Below, piece by piece: positions 16,530 to 24,728 of a DNA stretch of 64,000 nucleotides. The stretch is taken from the NCBI RefSeq assembly GCF_020616555.1, contig NZ_CP085173.1:3235501-3299500 (forward strand), written 5' to 3'. This DNA is from Streptomyces longhuiensis (lineage in GTDB: Bacteria; Actinomycetota; Actinomycetes; Streptomycetales; Streptomycetaceae). The notes under the pieces are model-generated. The model was not told the DNA's origin, made no database searches, and was given only the letters and a program-made list of their open reading frames with translations. A program made the translations under genes and the position numbers. Positions within the stretch are counted from its first letter, which is position 1; the number at the start of each line of letters is the position of its first letter.

Positions 16530-17537
16530 TCAGGCGAGCCGGGCGAGATCCTCCCGCCGAAGCCGCCCGAGCAGTTCCTCACCGCGCGCGAACCGCTCGG
16601 CCTCCTCCACTGCGTACAACCCCAGCCGGCGCACCTCGCTGCCCTGCGCGCCCGCCATGTGCGGGGTGACCAGGACATTGGGAAGGGTGAGCAACGGGTG
16701 ACCCGGCGGCAGGGGTTCGGGGGCGGTGACATCGAGGAACGCGTCGAGCCGGCCGGTGGCGCACTCACGAGCGAGCGCCTCGGTGTCGACGAGCGAGCCC
16801 CGGGCCGTGTTCACGACGACACCCCCGTCCGGCACGAGCTTCAGCATCTCCTCTCCCAACAATCCACGTGTCTCCGGCAGTTGGGGCGCGTGCACGCTGA
16901 CGATGGAGCTGCGCCGGCACAGTTCGGACAGGCCGACGAGCTCGGCGCCGAGGGCGGCGGCGTCGGCCTCGGTGACGTACGGATCGGTGAGCAGGATCCG
17001 GTACCCGGCGTCCGAGGCGCGGAGCCCGGCGATGACGCGGCGGCCGATGCGGGAGGCGCCGATGATCCCGACGACGCGGCCGTCGGCACCTTCGCGCGCG
17101 GTGAAGCCGGGCCAGCCGCCGGAGTAGCGGGCGGCGACGGGCAGCGCCTTCTTCGCGGCGAAGGTGATCGCGGCGAGCGTGAAGGCGACGACGGGACCCG
17201 CGTTGGCGTCGGCGGCGGAGGACACGGCGATGCCGGGCCGGTCCCACAGCGCGTCCGAGACGACGGGCTTGACCGATCCGGCGGCGTGCACCACGGCGCG
17301 GAGGCGGGGCGCGTGCGCCAGGACGTCCGAGGTGAGCTGCGGACAGCCCCAGCCGGTGACGAGCAGCTCGGCCCCGGAGAGGACCGCGCGGGCCTCGGGG
17401 GTGCCGAGCGGTCCGGTCAGCGGCACGGGCGCGAGGTCGGCGCACCGCCCGAGCCGTTGCCGCAGGTCCGACGGGATGACCCGGTCGAGCACCTCGGCGT
17501 CCATGGCCAGTGCCGCGATCGGTCGGTGTGCTGCCAC
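16530..17537 (-). CDS. D-isomer-specific 2-hydroxyacid dehydrogenase
   Basis: This 335-residue protein belongs to the D-2-hydroxyacid dehydrogenase family. The nucleotide-binding motif is VVGIIGASRIGRRVIAG, followed by VVVNTARGSLVDTEAL carrying the conserved Arg, and by VLVTPHMAG with the catalytic His. Expected chemistry is NAD(P)-dependent reduction of a 2-keto acid or oxidation of a D-2-hydroxyacid. The GTG at 17537 follows GGAGGGTGG. It is divergent from the ABC importer operon and separated from it by a 171-bp region with a perfect operator palindrome. A role in catabolising a sugar acid taken up by that importer is likely but unproven. Confidence 0.88.
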   Translation of the reverse strand: MAAHRPIAALAMDAEVLDRVIPSDLRQRLGRCADLAPVPLTGPLGTPEARAVLSGAELLVTGWGCPQLTSDVLAHAPRLRAVVHAAGSVKPVVSDALWDRPGIAVSSAADANAGPVVAFTLAAITFAAKKALPVAARYSGGWPGFTAREGADGRVVGIIGASRIGRRVIAGLRASDAGYRILLTDPYVTEADAAALGAELVGLSELCRRSSIVSVHAPQLPETRGLLGEEMLKLVPDGGVVVNTARGSLVDTEALARECATGRLDAFLDVTAPEPLPPGHPLLTLPNVLVTPHMAGAQGSEVRRLGLYAVEEAERFARGEELLGRLRREDLARLA

Positions 17538-17567
17538 GCGCTACCACCCTCCAGCTGCAGATTCTTA

Positions 17568-17579
17568 GTAACCGGTTAC
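17568..17579. promoter_or_regulatory. Perfect palindromic operator GTAACCGGTTAC
   Basis: This 12-bp perfect palindrome lies in the divergent region between the dehydrogenase gene and the ABC importer operon. It has the central CG and symmetric arms of LacI-family operators. It is 30 bp upstream of the dehydrogenase start codon. Confidence 0.75.
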
Positions 17580-17644
17580 CTCAAGATGTCAGGAGGCTAG
17601 GCCCAACGCTGAGAGATGGTCAAGAGTTGGCGGAGACAGGGGGG

Positions 17645-17673
17645 TTGACCCGGCGTAGTAACCGTTTTAGATT
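17645..17673 (+). promoter_or_regulatory. Promoter of the ABC importer operon with an embedded operator
   Basis: TTGACC at 17645-17650 and TAGATT at 17668-17673 are separated by exactly 17 bases, a good housekeeping-sigma promoter. The spacer contains GTAACCGTTTTAG at 17658-17670, a degenerate copy of the operator. A repressor bound there would block RNA polymerase directly. Confidence 0.7.
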
Positions 17674-17708
17674 CCCGCTCACCTTGTTCCAACGACGGAG
17701 GGGTTTCC

Positions 17709-18704
17709 GTGCCCACGGTGGCGAAGGACAGGCCCGAGACCGAGGCGGTGAAGCCCCCCGGCATCCCGGGCAGCGGGTCAAATACGCACAAACCCAGGCA
17801 GGACAGCTTCAGAAAACGGTTTCGGAGCAGCCGTACCTTCCTGCTGCTCATGGTTCCGGGCCTGGCCTACTTCCTGCTGTTCCACTACGGCGCCTTCGTC
17901 GGCAACGTCGTGGCGTTCAAGGAGTACGTCCCGTTCGACGGCCTCTGGGCCAGCCCCTGGGTGGGCTTCGAGAACTTCACCCGGATGTTCGGCGACGCGG
18001 ACTTCTGGCACGCGACGTGGAACACCTTCTACATAGCGGTGCTCCAGCTGACGTTCTTCTTCCCGATCCCCCTGGCCATCGCCCTGCTCCTGCACAGCCT
18101 GACGTCGGACTTCCTGCGCCGCTTCGTCCAGTCCGTCGTCTACCTGCCGCACTTCCTGTCGTGGGTCATCGTCGTCGCGCTCTTCCAGCAAGTCCTTTCC
18201 GACACAGGCTTGTTGAACTCGTTCCTGGGCGACTCGGGGATCCACACGGTCGACATCATCGGCAACCCCGACGCGTACCGCCCGCTGGTGGTCGCCGAGG
18301 TGGTCTGGAAGGACGCCGGCTGGGGCACGATCATCTTCCTCGCGGCACTGATGCAGGTCGACGAGCAGCAGTACGAGGCGGCGGCGATCGACGGCGCGGG
18401 TCCCTGGCGCCGCTTCTGGCACGTGACGCTGCCGTCCATCCGCCCGATCATCGTGCTGCTCCTGATCATGCGGCTCGGCGACATCCTGTCGGTCGGCTTC
18501 GAACAGATGCTGCTCCAGCGCCAGTCGGTGGGCCCGGAGGTGGGCGAGGTCCTGGACACCTTCGTGTTCTGGCAGGGAATCGTCGGCGGCGACACCGGAT
18601 ACGCGGCAGCGGCGGGCCTGTTCAAGGGCCTGGTGGGCGCGGTGCTCGTCTTCACCGCGAACCGGGTGGCGCACAAGCTGGGCGAACAGGGGATCTACAA
18701 ATGA
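17709..18704 (+). CDS. Sugar ABC transporter permease (LplB/UgpA-type)
   Basis: This 331-residue membrane protein has a cytoplasmic N-terminal tail of about 45 residues and six predicted helices. The ABC permease EAA loop reads EQQYEAAAIDGAGPWRRFWH, followed by VTLPSIRPIIV. It belongs to the LplB-like carbohydrate permeases that pair with an LplC-like partner and a large binding protein, often for oligosaccharides from plant cell walls. The GTG at 17709 follows ACGGAGGGG. It is the first gene of a three-gene operon. No ATPase gene is present here; such systems commonly share an MsiK-type ATPase encoded elsewhere. Confidence 0.9.
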   Translation: MPTVAKDRPETEAVKPPGIPGSGSNTHKPRQDSFRKRFRSSRTFLLLMVPGLAYFLLFHYGAFVGNVVAFKEYVPFDGLWASPWVGFENFTRMFGDADFWHATWNTFYIAVLQLTFFFPIPLAIALLLHSLTSDFLRRFVQSVVYLPHFLSWVIVVALFQQVLSDTGLLNSFLGDSGIHTVDIIGNPDAYRPLVVAEVVWKDAGWGTIIFLAALMQVDEQQYEAAAIDGAGPWRRFWHVTLPSIRPIIVLLLIMRLGDILSVGFEQMLLQRQSVGPEVGEVLDTFVFWQGIVGGDTGYAAAAGLFKGLVGAVLVFTANRVAHKLGEQGIYK

Positions 18705-19609
18705 CCACAGCCGTAAGCACCAAGAACCCCACGCGCCCGGCCTGGAAGGAGAACCCCAAGCCGGCCACCCAAGCGGCCAAGGCGGTGGCGATCACCGTCG
18801 TCCTGGCCCTGGTCCTGATCCCGTTCCTGGTGATCATCTCCACGTCACTGGCCTCGAACAAGGAAGTGGTGGCCAACGGCGGCTGGGTCCTGTGGCCCAC
18901 GGACCCGACGCTGCGCGCGTACCGCAACATCCTCAGCGGCGGCATCGTCACCAAGGCCCTGGGCGTCAGCGTCGGCGTCACCCTCATCGGCACCCTGGCC
19001 TCCCTGGCCTGCACCTCGTTCCTGGCCTACGCGCTCAGCCGCCCAGGAGTCCTGGGCGGCAAGCCGATCCTCCTGATCATCCTCTTCACCTTCCTCTTCC
19101 CCCCGGGCATGATTCCGGCGTTCCTCCTGGTCAAGGGCCTGGGACTGCAGAACATGTACGCGGCCCTCATCGCCCCCGTCCTGATCAACGTCTTCAACCT
19201 GGTCGTCCTGCGAGGCTTCTTCCAGGGCATACCGGAGGAGCTGTACGAGGCGGCGCGCCTCGACGGTGCGGGCGACTGGACGGTGTTCTGGCGGATCGTG
19301 CTCCCGCTGTCCAAGGCGGCCCTCGCGGTGGTCGGCCTGTTCTACGCGGTGAGCTACTGGAACGCCTGGTTCAACGCCTCGATCTACCTGGAGTCCGACC
19401 ACTGGCCGCTCTCCCAGGTCCTGCGCACCTATGTGATCGGCGGCGCGCAGATCAGCGACACGGGCCTCAGCGAGGCCGGCATGGTCTCGGCCCCGCAGAC
19501 GACGCAGATGGCGGTCCTGGTGATCGCCACCGTCCCGATCCTCCTCGTCTACCCGTTCCTCCAGAAGTACTTCACCAAGGGCGTGCTCACCGGCGCCGTC
19601 AAGAGCTAG
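18701..19609 (+). CDS. Sugar ABC transporter permease (LplC/YtcP-type)
   Basis: This 302-residue second permease has six helices and the EAA loop EELYEAARLDGAGDWTVFWR, followed by IVLPLSKAALAVV. It starts with ATGA overlapping the stop of the first permease. It forms the heterodimeric membrane channel with that protein. The long hydrophilic segment SQVLRTYVIGGAQISDTGLS before the last helix is typical of the YtcP/LplC branch. Confidence 0.9.
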   Translation: MTTAVSTKNPTRPAWKENPKPATQAAKAVAITVVLALVLIPFLVIISTSLASNKEVVANGGWVLWPTDPTLRAYRNILSGGIVTKALGVSVGVTLIGTLASLACTSFLAYALSRPGVLGGKPILLIILFTFLFPPGMIPAFLLVKGLGLQNMYAALIAPVLINVFNLVVLRGFFQGIPEELYEAARLDGAGDWTVFWRIVLPLSKAALAVVGLFYAVSYWNAWFNASIYLESDHWPLSQVLRTYVIGGAQISDTGLSEAGMVSAPQTTQMAVLVIATVPILLVYPFLQKYFTKGVLTGAVKS

Positions 19610-19643
19610 TCAGCTGCCCGCCTTTCCCGAAGGGTCCACTCAC

Positions 19644-21296
19644 GTGTCCGGTTCCTCGATGTCGCGTCGCACCCTGCTGCGTTCCATAGCCGTCGGCGGC
19701 GCCGCCTTGGCCGCCCCGTCCTTCCTCACCGCCTGTTCCACCGACTCCGGTGGCGGCGGCTCGGTCTCCAACGCGGGCAAGAAGGCGGCCGCGTGGCCGA
19801 CGTACACCCCCGCCACCGGCGCGAAGCCGGATCTGGCGGCCACCGCGGAGGGCGTCCAGGCGGGCTACACCACGTACCCCGCGAAGCTGGTCAAGGCCGT
19901 CGCCGAGAAGCCCGGCACGGGCAAGGAGAAGATCAAGGTCCTCTCCATCACGTACGGCACCCCGCCGAAGCCGGCGGCGCAGAACAAGCTGTGGGCGGCG
20001 ATCAACGAAGCGCTCGGCGTGGACGTCGAGTTCACCGTGGTCCCGGACGCGGACTTCCGCACCAAGATGGCGACGCTGTTCGCGGGCGACGACCTGCCGG
20101 ACATCATCAACATCGGCGGCGGCTACGTCCTGCCGCGCGAGGCGCAGTTCGTGAAGACCCGCTGCGAGGACCTCACCGAGTACCTGTCGGGCGACGCGGT
20201 GAAGGACTACCCGAACCTGGCAGGTATCCCGACGTACGCCTGGCAGGGCATGGGCCGGATCTCGGGCCGGATCTTCGGAGTCCCGGTGGAGCGCCCGAAG
20301 CCGCAGGACACGATGTACTTCAACGGCCAGGCGTTCGCGAAGGCGGGCTACAAGCCGGGCATGTCGGCGCAGGACTTCGCGGCGATGGCGAAGGAGACGA
20401 CAACCTCCAAGAAGTGGGCCCTGGGCGCCTCGTCGACCGCGTACTTCGGCTTCAAGACACACGCCACGTGGCACGGGGCGCCGAACCAGTGGCGCATCAA
20501 GGACAACAAGGCGACGTTCTTCGCGAGCACGGACGAGTTCAAGACCACGCTCGAGTTCATGTCGAACCTGCGCAAGGCCGGCGTGTACTACCCGGAGGCG
20601 ACGTCGGTCTCCCAGGTGGACCTCAAGACGCAGTTCTGGAACGGCACGGTCCTCTCGATGACCGACGGCTTCCTCTCGTACCCCGGCTCGGCGCAAGGCA
20701 TCAAGGACGCCTTCGACCTGGACGCACTGGTCCCCTACACCCCTGAGGGCACCACACCCGGCTACCAGCAGTCGCAGGGCATCTTCGGCTACACGGTGAT
20801 CAAGAAGGCGTCGAAGGACCGCGTGAAGATGATGCTGCGGGTCCTCGACTACCTGGCCTCACCGTTCGGGACCGAGGAGTACGAGCTGGTGCACTTCGGC
20901 CTGGAGGGAACACACTTCAAGCGGGACAAGGACAACAACCCGATCGCGACACCGCTCGGCCTCGTCGAGTCGAAGGTGAACCTGCCGTTCGTGTATCTGA
21001 GCGACGCACCGCAGGTCCTGTACGCGCCGGGCTACGGGGACATCATCGAACGCCTCCACGCGTGGCAGCAGAAGGTGATCCCGATGATGGTGCCGAACGA
21101 CCGCTGGGGCCTGCAGTCGGACACGTACAACAAGCAGGGCGCGACGCTCGACCAGATCATCAGCGACGGCGTGACGGCCACGGTCACGGGGCGCCGGAAG
21201 GTCTCCGACTGGGACGCCGTGTACAAGAAGTGGCTGAACCAGGGCGGGCAGCAGGCACTGGAGGAATTCGCCAAGGAGTACGAGGCGGCGCACTGA
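19644..21296 (+). CDS. Tat-type lipoprotein solute-binding protein of the ABC importer
   Basis: This 550-residue extracellular solute-binding protein has a twin-arginine lipoprotein signal: SRRTLL at residues 7-12 and lipobox LTAC with Cys31 as the acylation site. It is longer than the usual 420-450 residue sugar binders, which fits the LplA/YtcQ-like group that recognises oligosaccharides. Recognisable segments are YPAKLVKAVAEKPGTGKEKI at the mature start and YLSGDAVKDYPNLAGIPTYA. The GTG at 19644 lies 34 bp after the permease stop. It delivers the ligand to the two permeases encoded just upstream. Confidence 0.88.
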   Translation: MSGSSMSRRTLLRSIAVGGAALAAPSFLTACSTDSGGGGSVSNAGKKAAAWPTYTPATGAKPDLAATAEGVQAGYTTYPAKLVKAVAEKPGTGKEKIKVLSITYGTPPKPAAQNKLWAAINEALGVDVEFTVVPDADFRTKMATLFAGDDLPDIINIGGGYVLPREAQFVKTRCEDLTEYLSGDAVKDYPNLAGIPTYAWQGMGRISGRIFGVPVERPKPQDTMYFNGQAFAKAGYKPGMSAQDFAAMAKETTTSKKWALGASSTAYFGFKTHATWHGAPNQWRIKDNKATFFASTDEFKTTLEFMSNLRKAGVYYPEATSVSQVDLKTQFWNGTVLSMTDGFLSYPGSAQGIKDAFDLDALVPYTPEGTTPGYQQSQGIFGYTVIKKASKDRVKMMLRVLDYLASPFGTEEYELVHFGLEGTHFKRDKDNNPIATPLGLVESKVNLPFVYLSDAPQVLYAPGYGDIIERLHAWQQKVIPMMVPNDRWGLQSDTYNKQGATLDQIISDGVTATVTGRRKVSDWDAVYKKWLNQGGQQALEEFAKEYEAAH

Positions 21297-21318
21297 CCGT
21301 ACGGCATCGTCCATGATG

Positions 21319-21346
21319 GTCCGGGGCGGCATCGCCCGCCCCGGAC
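21319..21346 (+). terminator. Hairpin between the ABC operon and the lacI-type gene
   Basis: GTCCGGGGCGG and CCGCCCCGGAC form a perfect 11-bp stem around a 6-base loop. It should reduce read-through from the importer operon into the regulator gene. Confidence 0.75.
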
Positions 21347-21369
21347 GGGCAAGTTGAGGAGACACAACA

Positions 21370-22416
21370 GTGGGTGAGCGGGTCACCATCCGTGATGTGG
21401 CCGCGCGCGCGGGCGTCTCGGTCGCGACTGTTTCGCGGGTCCTGGCGGGCAACTACCCGACATCGGCGGCCTCGCGCGCCAAGGTCCAAAGAGCGGTCAA
21501 GGACCTGGACTACGTGGTCAACGCGCACGCCCGAGCCCTCGCCGGCGCCGGACGCAAGACGATCGCGGTCCTGATGTTCGACGTGGTCAGCTCGTTCTAC
21601 GCGGCCGTGGCGCAGGGCGTGGAGATGGAAGCGGCCCAGCACAACAGACTCACCCTGGTCTGCTCGACGGGCGGCGACCCGGCCCGCGAGCTGGCCCTGG
21701 TCCAGATGATGCGCGAACAGGCGGCGGAGGCCGTGGTCCTGGTCGGCGGGGTCATCGAGGACGACGAGTACCGCGAGCGGATGGCGCACTACGCGGAGGC
21801 ACTCGCGGCGGCGGGCTCGCGCCTGGTCCTGTGCGGCAGGCCGGCACCGGCACCCGACGTCCCCGCGCTGGTCGTGGAGTACGACAACGGAGCGGGCGCG
21901 CACGCGATAACCAGCCATCTGCTGGGCGCCGGCCACCGGAAGATCGCGATGATCGGCTACCAGCCGGGCAACACCACGGGCGAGGACCGCGTAACGGGCT
22001 ACCTCAGAGCCCTGGACGACCACGGGGTCCCCCGCTCGGACGCGATCCTGCACGGCATCGGCTTCGGCCAGCACCACGGCTACGAGGCGATGCGGGACCT
22101 CCTCGACAAGTGCAACGGCAAGCCGGACTTCACGGCGGTCTTCGCGGGCGACGACCGCGTGGCGGCAGCGGCGATCCGCGCACTGGCGGAGGCGGGCCTA
22201 CGGGTCCCCGAGGACATCTCGGTGGTCGGCTACAACGACGACCCGGTAGCGGCGGACATCACCCCCGGCCTCACCACGGTGCACATCCCGGCGGCGGAAA
22301 TGGGCCGCACGGCCGTAAGACTGGCCCTGACAGGCACGTCTCGCCCGGGCCAGCAACGCCACCTCCTGGGCACACACATAGTGATCAGAGACAGCGTCCG
22401 CCCCCACCACCACTGA
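21370..22416 (+). CDS. LacI-family transcriptional repressor of the glycan locus
   Basis: This 348-residue regulator has an N-terminal LacI helix-turn-helix (VTIRDVAARAGVSVATVSRV, residues 5-24), a hinge helix (HARALAGAGRKT) and a periplasmic-binding-protein-like effector domain (IAVLMFDVVSSFYAAVAQGV, then ISVVGYNDDPVAADITPGLT). The GTG at 21370 follows GAGGAGA. It lies downstream of the importer operon and most likely binds the GTAACCGGTTAC-type sites at 16434-16458, 17568-17579 and 17658-17670, releasing them when a sugar ligand binds. The ligand is unknown. Its C-terminus ends next to a dispersed repeat. Confidence 0.92.
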   Translation: MGERVTIRDVAARAGVSVATVSRVLAGNYPTSAASRAKVQRAVKDLDYVVNAHARALAGAGRKTIAVLMFDVVSSFYAAVAQGVEMEAAQHNRLTLVCSTGGDPARELALVQMMREQAAEAVVLVGGVIEDDEYRERMAHYAEALAAAGSRLVLCGRPAPAPDVPALVVEYDNGAGAHAITSHLLGAGHRKIAMIGYQPGNTTGEDRVTGYLRALDDHGVPRSDAILHGIGFGQHHGYEAMRDLLDKCNGKPDFTAVFAGDDRVAAAAIRALAEAGLRVPEDISVVGYNDDPVAADITPGLTTVHIPAAEMGRTAVRLALTGTSRPGQQRHLLGTHIVIRDSVRPHHH

Positions 22417-22845
22417 GCACACAGACACCCCGCGCACGAGCCAAGGCCCGCCGCCAGACATCACCGGGCGGACAGCCGCGTACGGACCAAGGCCCGCCGC
22501 CAGGGATGGCGCACCCCCACCCAACAACCGGCCGCCTACGAGACGCGGCCCGGAAGCCAGCGGCGAGCCCCACCGACCGGACACCCGCGTACGAGAGAAG
22601 ACCCGGCACCCGGGATGGCGCACCCCCACCGAACGGTCGGGCGCCGACGAGACGGGAGGGGACGTGGGGGCATGTGCGCGCGGAGCCACCAGCACCACGT
22701 ACAGGCAATTAGCTAGCTGACGGCGACCCATAGAACAGCGAACACGTACATGCCCCCGCGGCCCCGCACCCGAAAACACAACGGCGACCGACACCCCGCA
22801 CCCAGGAACGCACCACCACCGCCCACCACCCATCCACTCCACAGA
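22417..22845 (-). repeat. Dispersed structured repeat, copy A (inverse orientation)
   Basis: This gene-free stretch, read on the minus strand from 22845 downward, matches 39944-40510. A core of about 170 bp (about 22635-22800) is over 90% identical to its partner. It contains GGGGGCATGT and ACATGCCCCC about 90 bases apart, able to close a large stem, with CAGCTAGCT inside. Leftward of the core follow about four degenerate units of 55-65 bp, each holding GGGTGCGCCATCC and a TTGGCTCGTACGCG-like string. Open frames across it (for example 22385-22708) have no protein character and are explained by the repeats. Confidence 0.8.
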
Positions 22846-22886
22846 TCAAGAGGACATCGCGTCAGTCAGACGATTAAACTGAGGCC

Positions 22887-24644
22887 GTGCCTCAACTACG
22901 TCTCGCCCTGAATCAGATCGACTCGACCGTCGGAGATCTCGCCGGGAACGCCGAGGCGATCATCCGCTGGACCAAGCACTCCGCCGAACAGGGAGCGCAC
23001 CTGGTCGCGTTCCCCGAGATGGTCCTGACCGGCTACCCCGTGGAGGACCTCGCCCTGCGCGAGTCCTTCGTCGAGGCATCCCGCCGGGAACTGGCCGCGC
23101 TGGCCAAGCGACTGGCCGACGAGGGCCACGGCGACCTCCCCGTGATCGTCGGCTACCTGGACCGCTCGGAGAAGGCGCAGCCGAAGTACGGCCAGCCCGC
23201 CGGCGCCCCCCAGAACGCCGCCGCCGTCCTCCACAACGGCCGCGTGGCCCTGACGTTCGCCAAGCACCACCTCCCGAACTACGGCGTCTTCGACGAGTTC
23301 CGCTACTTCGTGCCGGGCGACACGATGCCCGTGATCCGCGTACGCGGAATCGACGTGGCGCTCGCCATCTGCGAGGACCTCTGGCAGGACGGCGGCCGCG
23401 TCCCGGCCACGCGCTCCGCCGGCGCCGGCCTCCTGATCTCGATCAACGCGTCGCCGTACGAGCAGAAGAAGGACGACACCCGTCTGGACCTGGTGCGCAA
23501 GCGCGCCCAGGAGGCGGGCTGCACGCTGGCGTACGTCGCCACGATCGGCGGCCAGGACGAGCTCGTCTTCGACGGCGACTCGATCGTGGTGGACACGGCG
23601 GGCGAAGTGGTGGCCAGGGCACCCCAGTTCGCGGAGGGCTGTGTGGTCCTGGACCTGGAGCTCCCGGCCGCGGAGCCGGACGCCCCGACGGGGACGGTCG
23701 ACGACGGCCTGCGCATCGACCACCTGACGCTCTCCGAGGACCACGTCCCGGCGTACGAGCCGGAGCTGACCGGCGGCTACGCGGACCGCCTGGACGACGA
23801 CGAGGAGGTCTACTCGGCACTGGTCGTGGGCCTGCGCGCCTACGCCGCGAAGAACGGTTTCCGCTCGGTGCTGATCGGCCTGTCGGGCGGTATCGACTCG
23901 GCGCTGACGGCGGCGATCGCGTGCGACGCGCTGGGCGCGCAGAACGTGTACGGCATCGCGATGCCGTCGAAGTACTCGTCGGACCACTCCAAGGGCGACG
24001 CGGCGGAGCTGGCCGACCGTACGGGGCTCAACTTCCGTACGGTCCCGATCGAGCCGATGTTCGACGCGTACATGGGGTCGCTGGGCCTGTCGGGCCTCGC
24101 GGAGGAGAACCTCCAGTCGAGGCTGCGCGGCACGATGCTGATGGCGGTCTCCAACCAGGAGGGCCACATCGTGCTCGCGCCGGGCAACAAGTCCGAGCTG
24201 GCGGTGGGCTATTCGACCCTGTACGGCGACTCGGTGGGCGCGTACGGCCCGATCAAGGACGTGTACAAGACGTCGGTCTTCCGGCTGGCCGAGTGGCGCA
24301 ACCGGGCGGCGGCGGAGCGCGGCCAGACGCCCCCGATCCCGGAGAACTCGATCACGAAGCCGCCGAGCGCGGAACTGCGTCCGGACCAGGTGGACACGGA
24401 CTCGCTGCCGGACTATCCGGTGCTGGACGCGATCCTGGAGATGTACGTGGACCGGGACCAGGGCGCGGACGCGATCGTGGCGGCCGGGTTCGACGCGGAC
24501 CTGGTGACGAAGACGCTGCGGATGGTGGACACGGCGGAGTACAAGCGGCGCCAGTACCCGCCGGGCACGAAGATCTCGGCGAAGGGCTTCGGCAAGGACC
24601 GCCGCCTGCCGATCACGAACAGGTGGCGGGAGTCGGCGCAGTAG
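22887..24644 (+). CDS. nadE: Glutamine-dependent NAD+ synthetase
   Basis: This 585-residue enzyme amidates nicotinic acid adenine dinucleotide to NAD+. The N-terminal nitrilase-type glutaminase domain supplies ammonia through the triad Glu44 (AFPEMVLTGYP), Lys126 (FAKHHLPNYG) and Cys162 (AICEDLW). The C-terminal synthetase domain has the ATP pyrophosphatase loop SGGIDS at residues 333-338 and APGNKSELAVGY. The length matches the two-domain form. It starts at a GTG (22887) with ATTAAACT just upstream, which could be part of a close promoter. It is a single gene, separated from the upstream repeat by about 40 bp. Confidence 0.95.
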   Translation: MPQLRLALNQIDSTVGDLAGNAEAIIRWTKHSAEQGAHLVAFPEMVLTGYPVEDLALRESFVEASRRELAALAKRLADEGHGDLPVIVGYLDRSEKAQPKYGQPAGAPQNAAAVLHNGRVALTFAKHHLPNYGVFDEFRYFVPGDTMPVIRVRGIDVALAICEDLWQDGGRVPATRSAGAGLLISINASPYEQKKDDTRLDLVRKRAQEAGCTLAYVATIGGQDELVFDGDSIVVDTAGEVVARAPQFAEGCVVLDLELPAAEPDAPTGTVDDGLRIDHLTLSEDHVPAYEPELTGGYADRLDDDEEVYSALVVGLRAYAAKNGFRSVLIGLSGGIDSALTAAIACDALGAQNVYGIAMPSKYSSDHSKGDAAELADRTGLNFRTVPIEPMFDAYMGSLGLSGLAEENLQSRLRGTMLMAVSNQEGHIVLAPGNKSELAVGYSTLYGDSVGAYGPIKDVYKTSVFRLAEWRNRAAAERGQTPPIPENSITKPPSAELRPDQVDTDSLPDYPVLDAILEMYVDRDQGADAIVAAGFDADLVTKTLRMVDTAEYKRRQYPPGTKISAKGFGKDRRLPITNRWRESAQ

Positions 24645-24728
24645 CAGTCACCGCGCCTGTCCCCCGGCCCCAAAGCCCAGCCGCCAGGAGAGCCCACCCG
24701 TCCCGGCGCAACACCTCACCGCAACACC

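Noticed and set aside
22385..22842. Open frames on the minus strand starting MPVRGAGGSARTCPHVPSRL and MEWMGGGRWWCV
   Set aside because: They run through the dispersed repeat. Similarity to frames at 40072-40284 comes from DNA repetition, and differences between copies do not preserve a protein.
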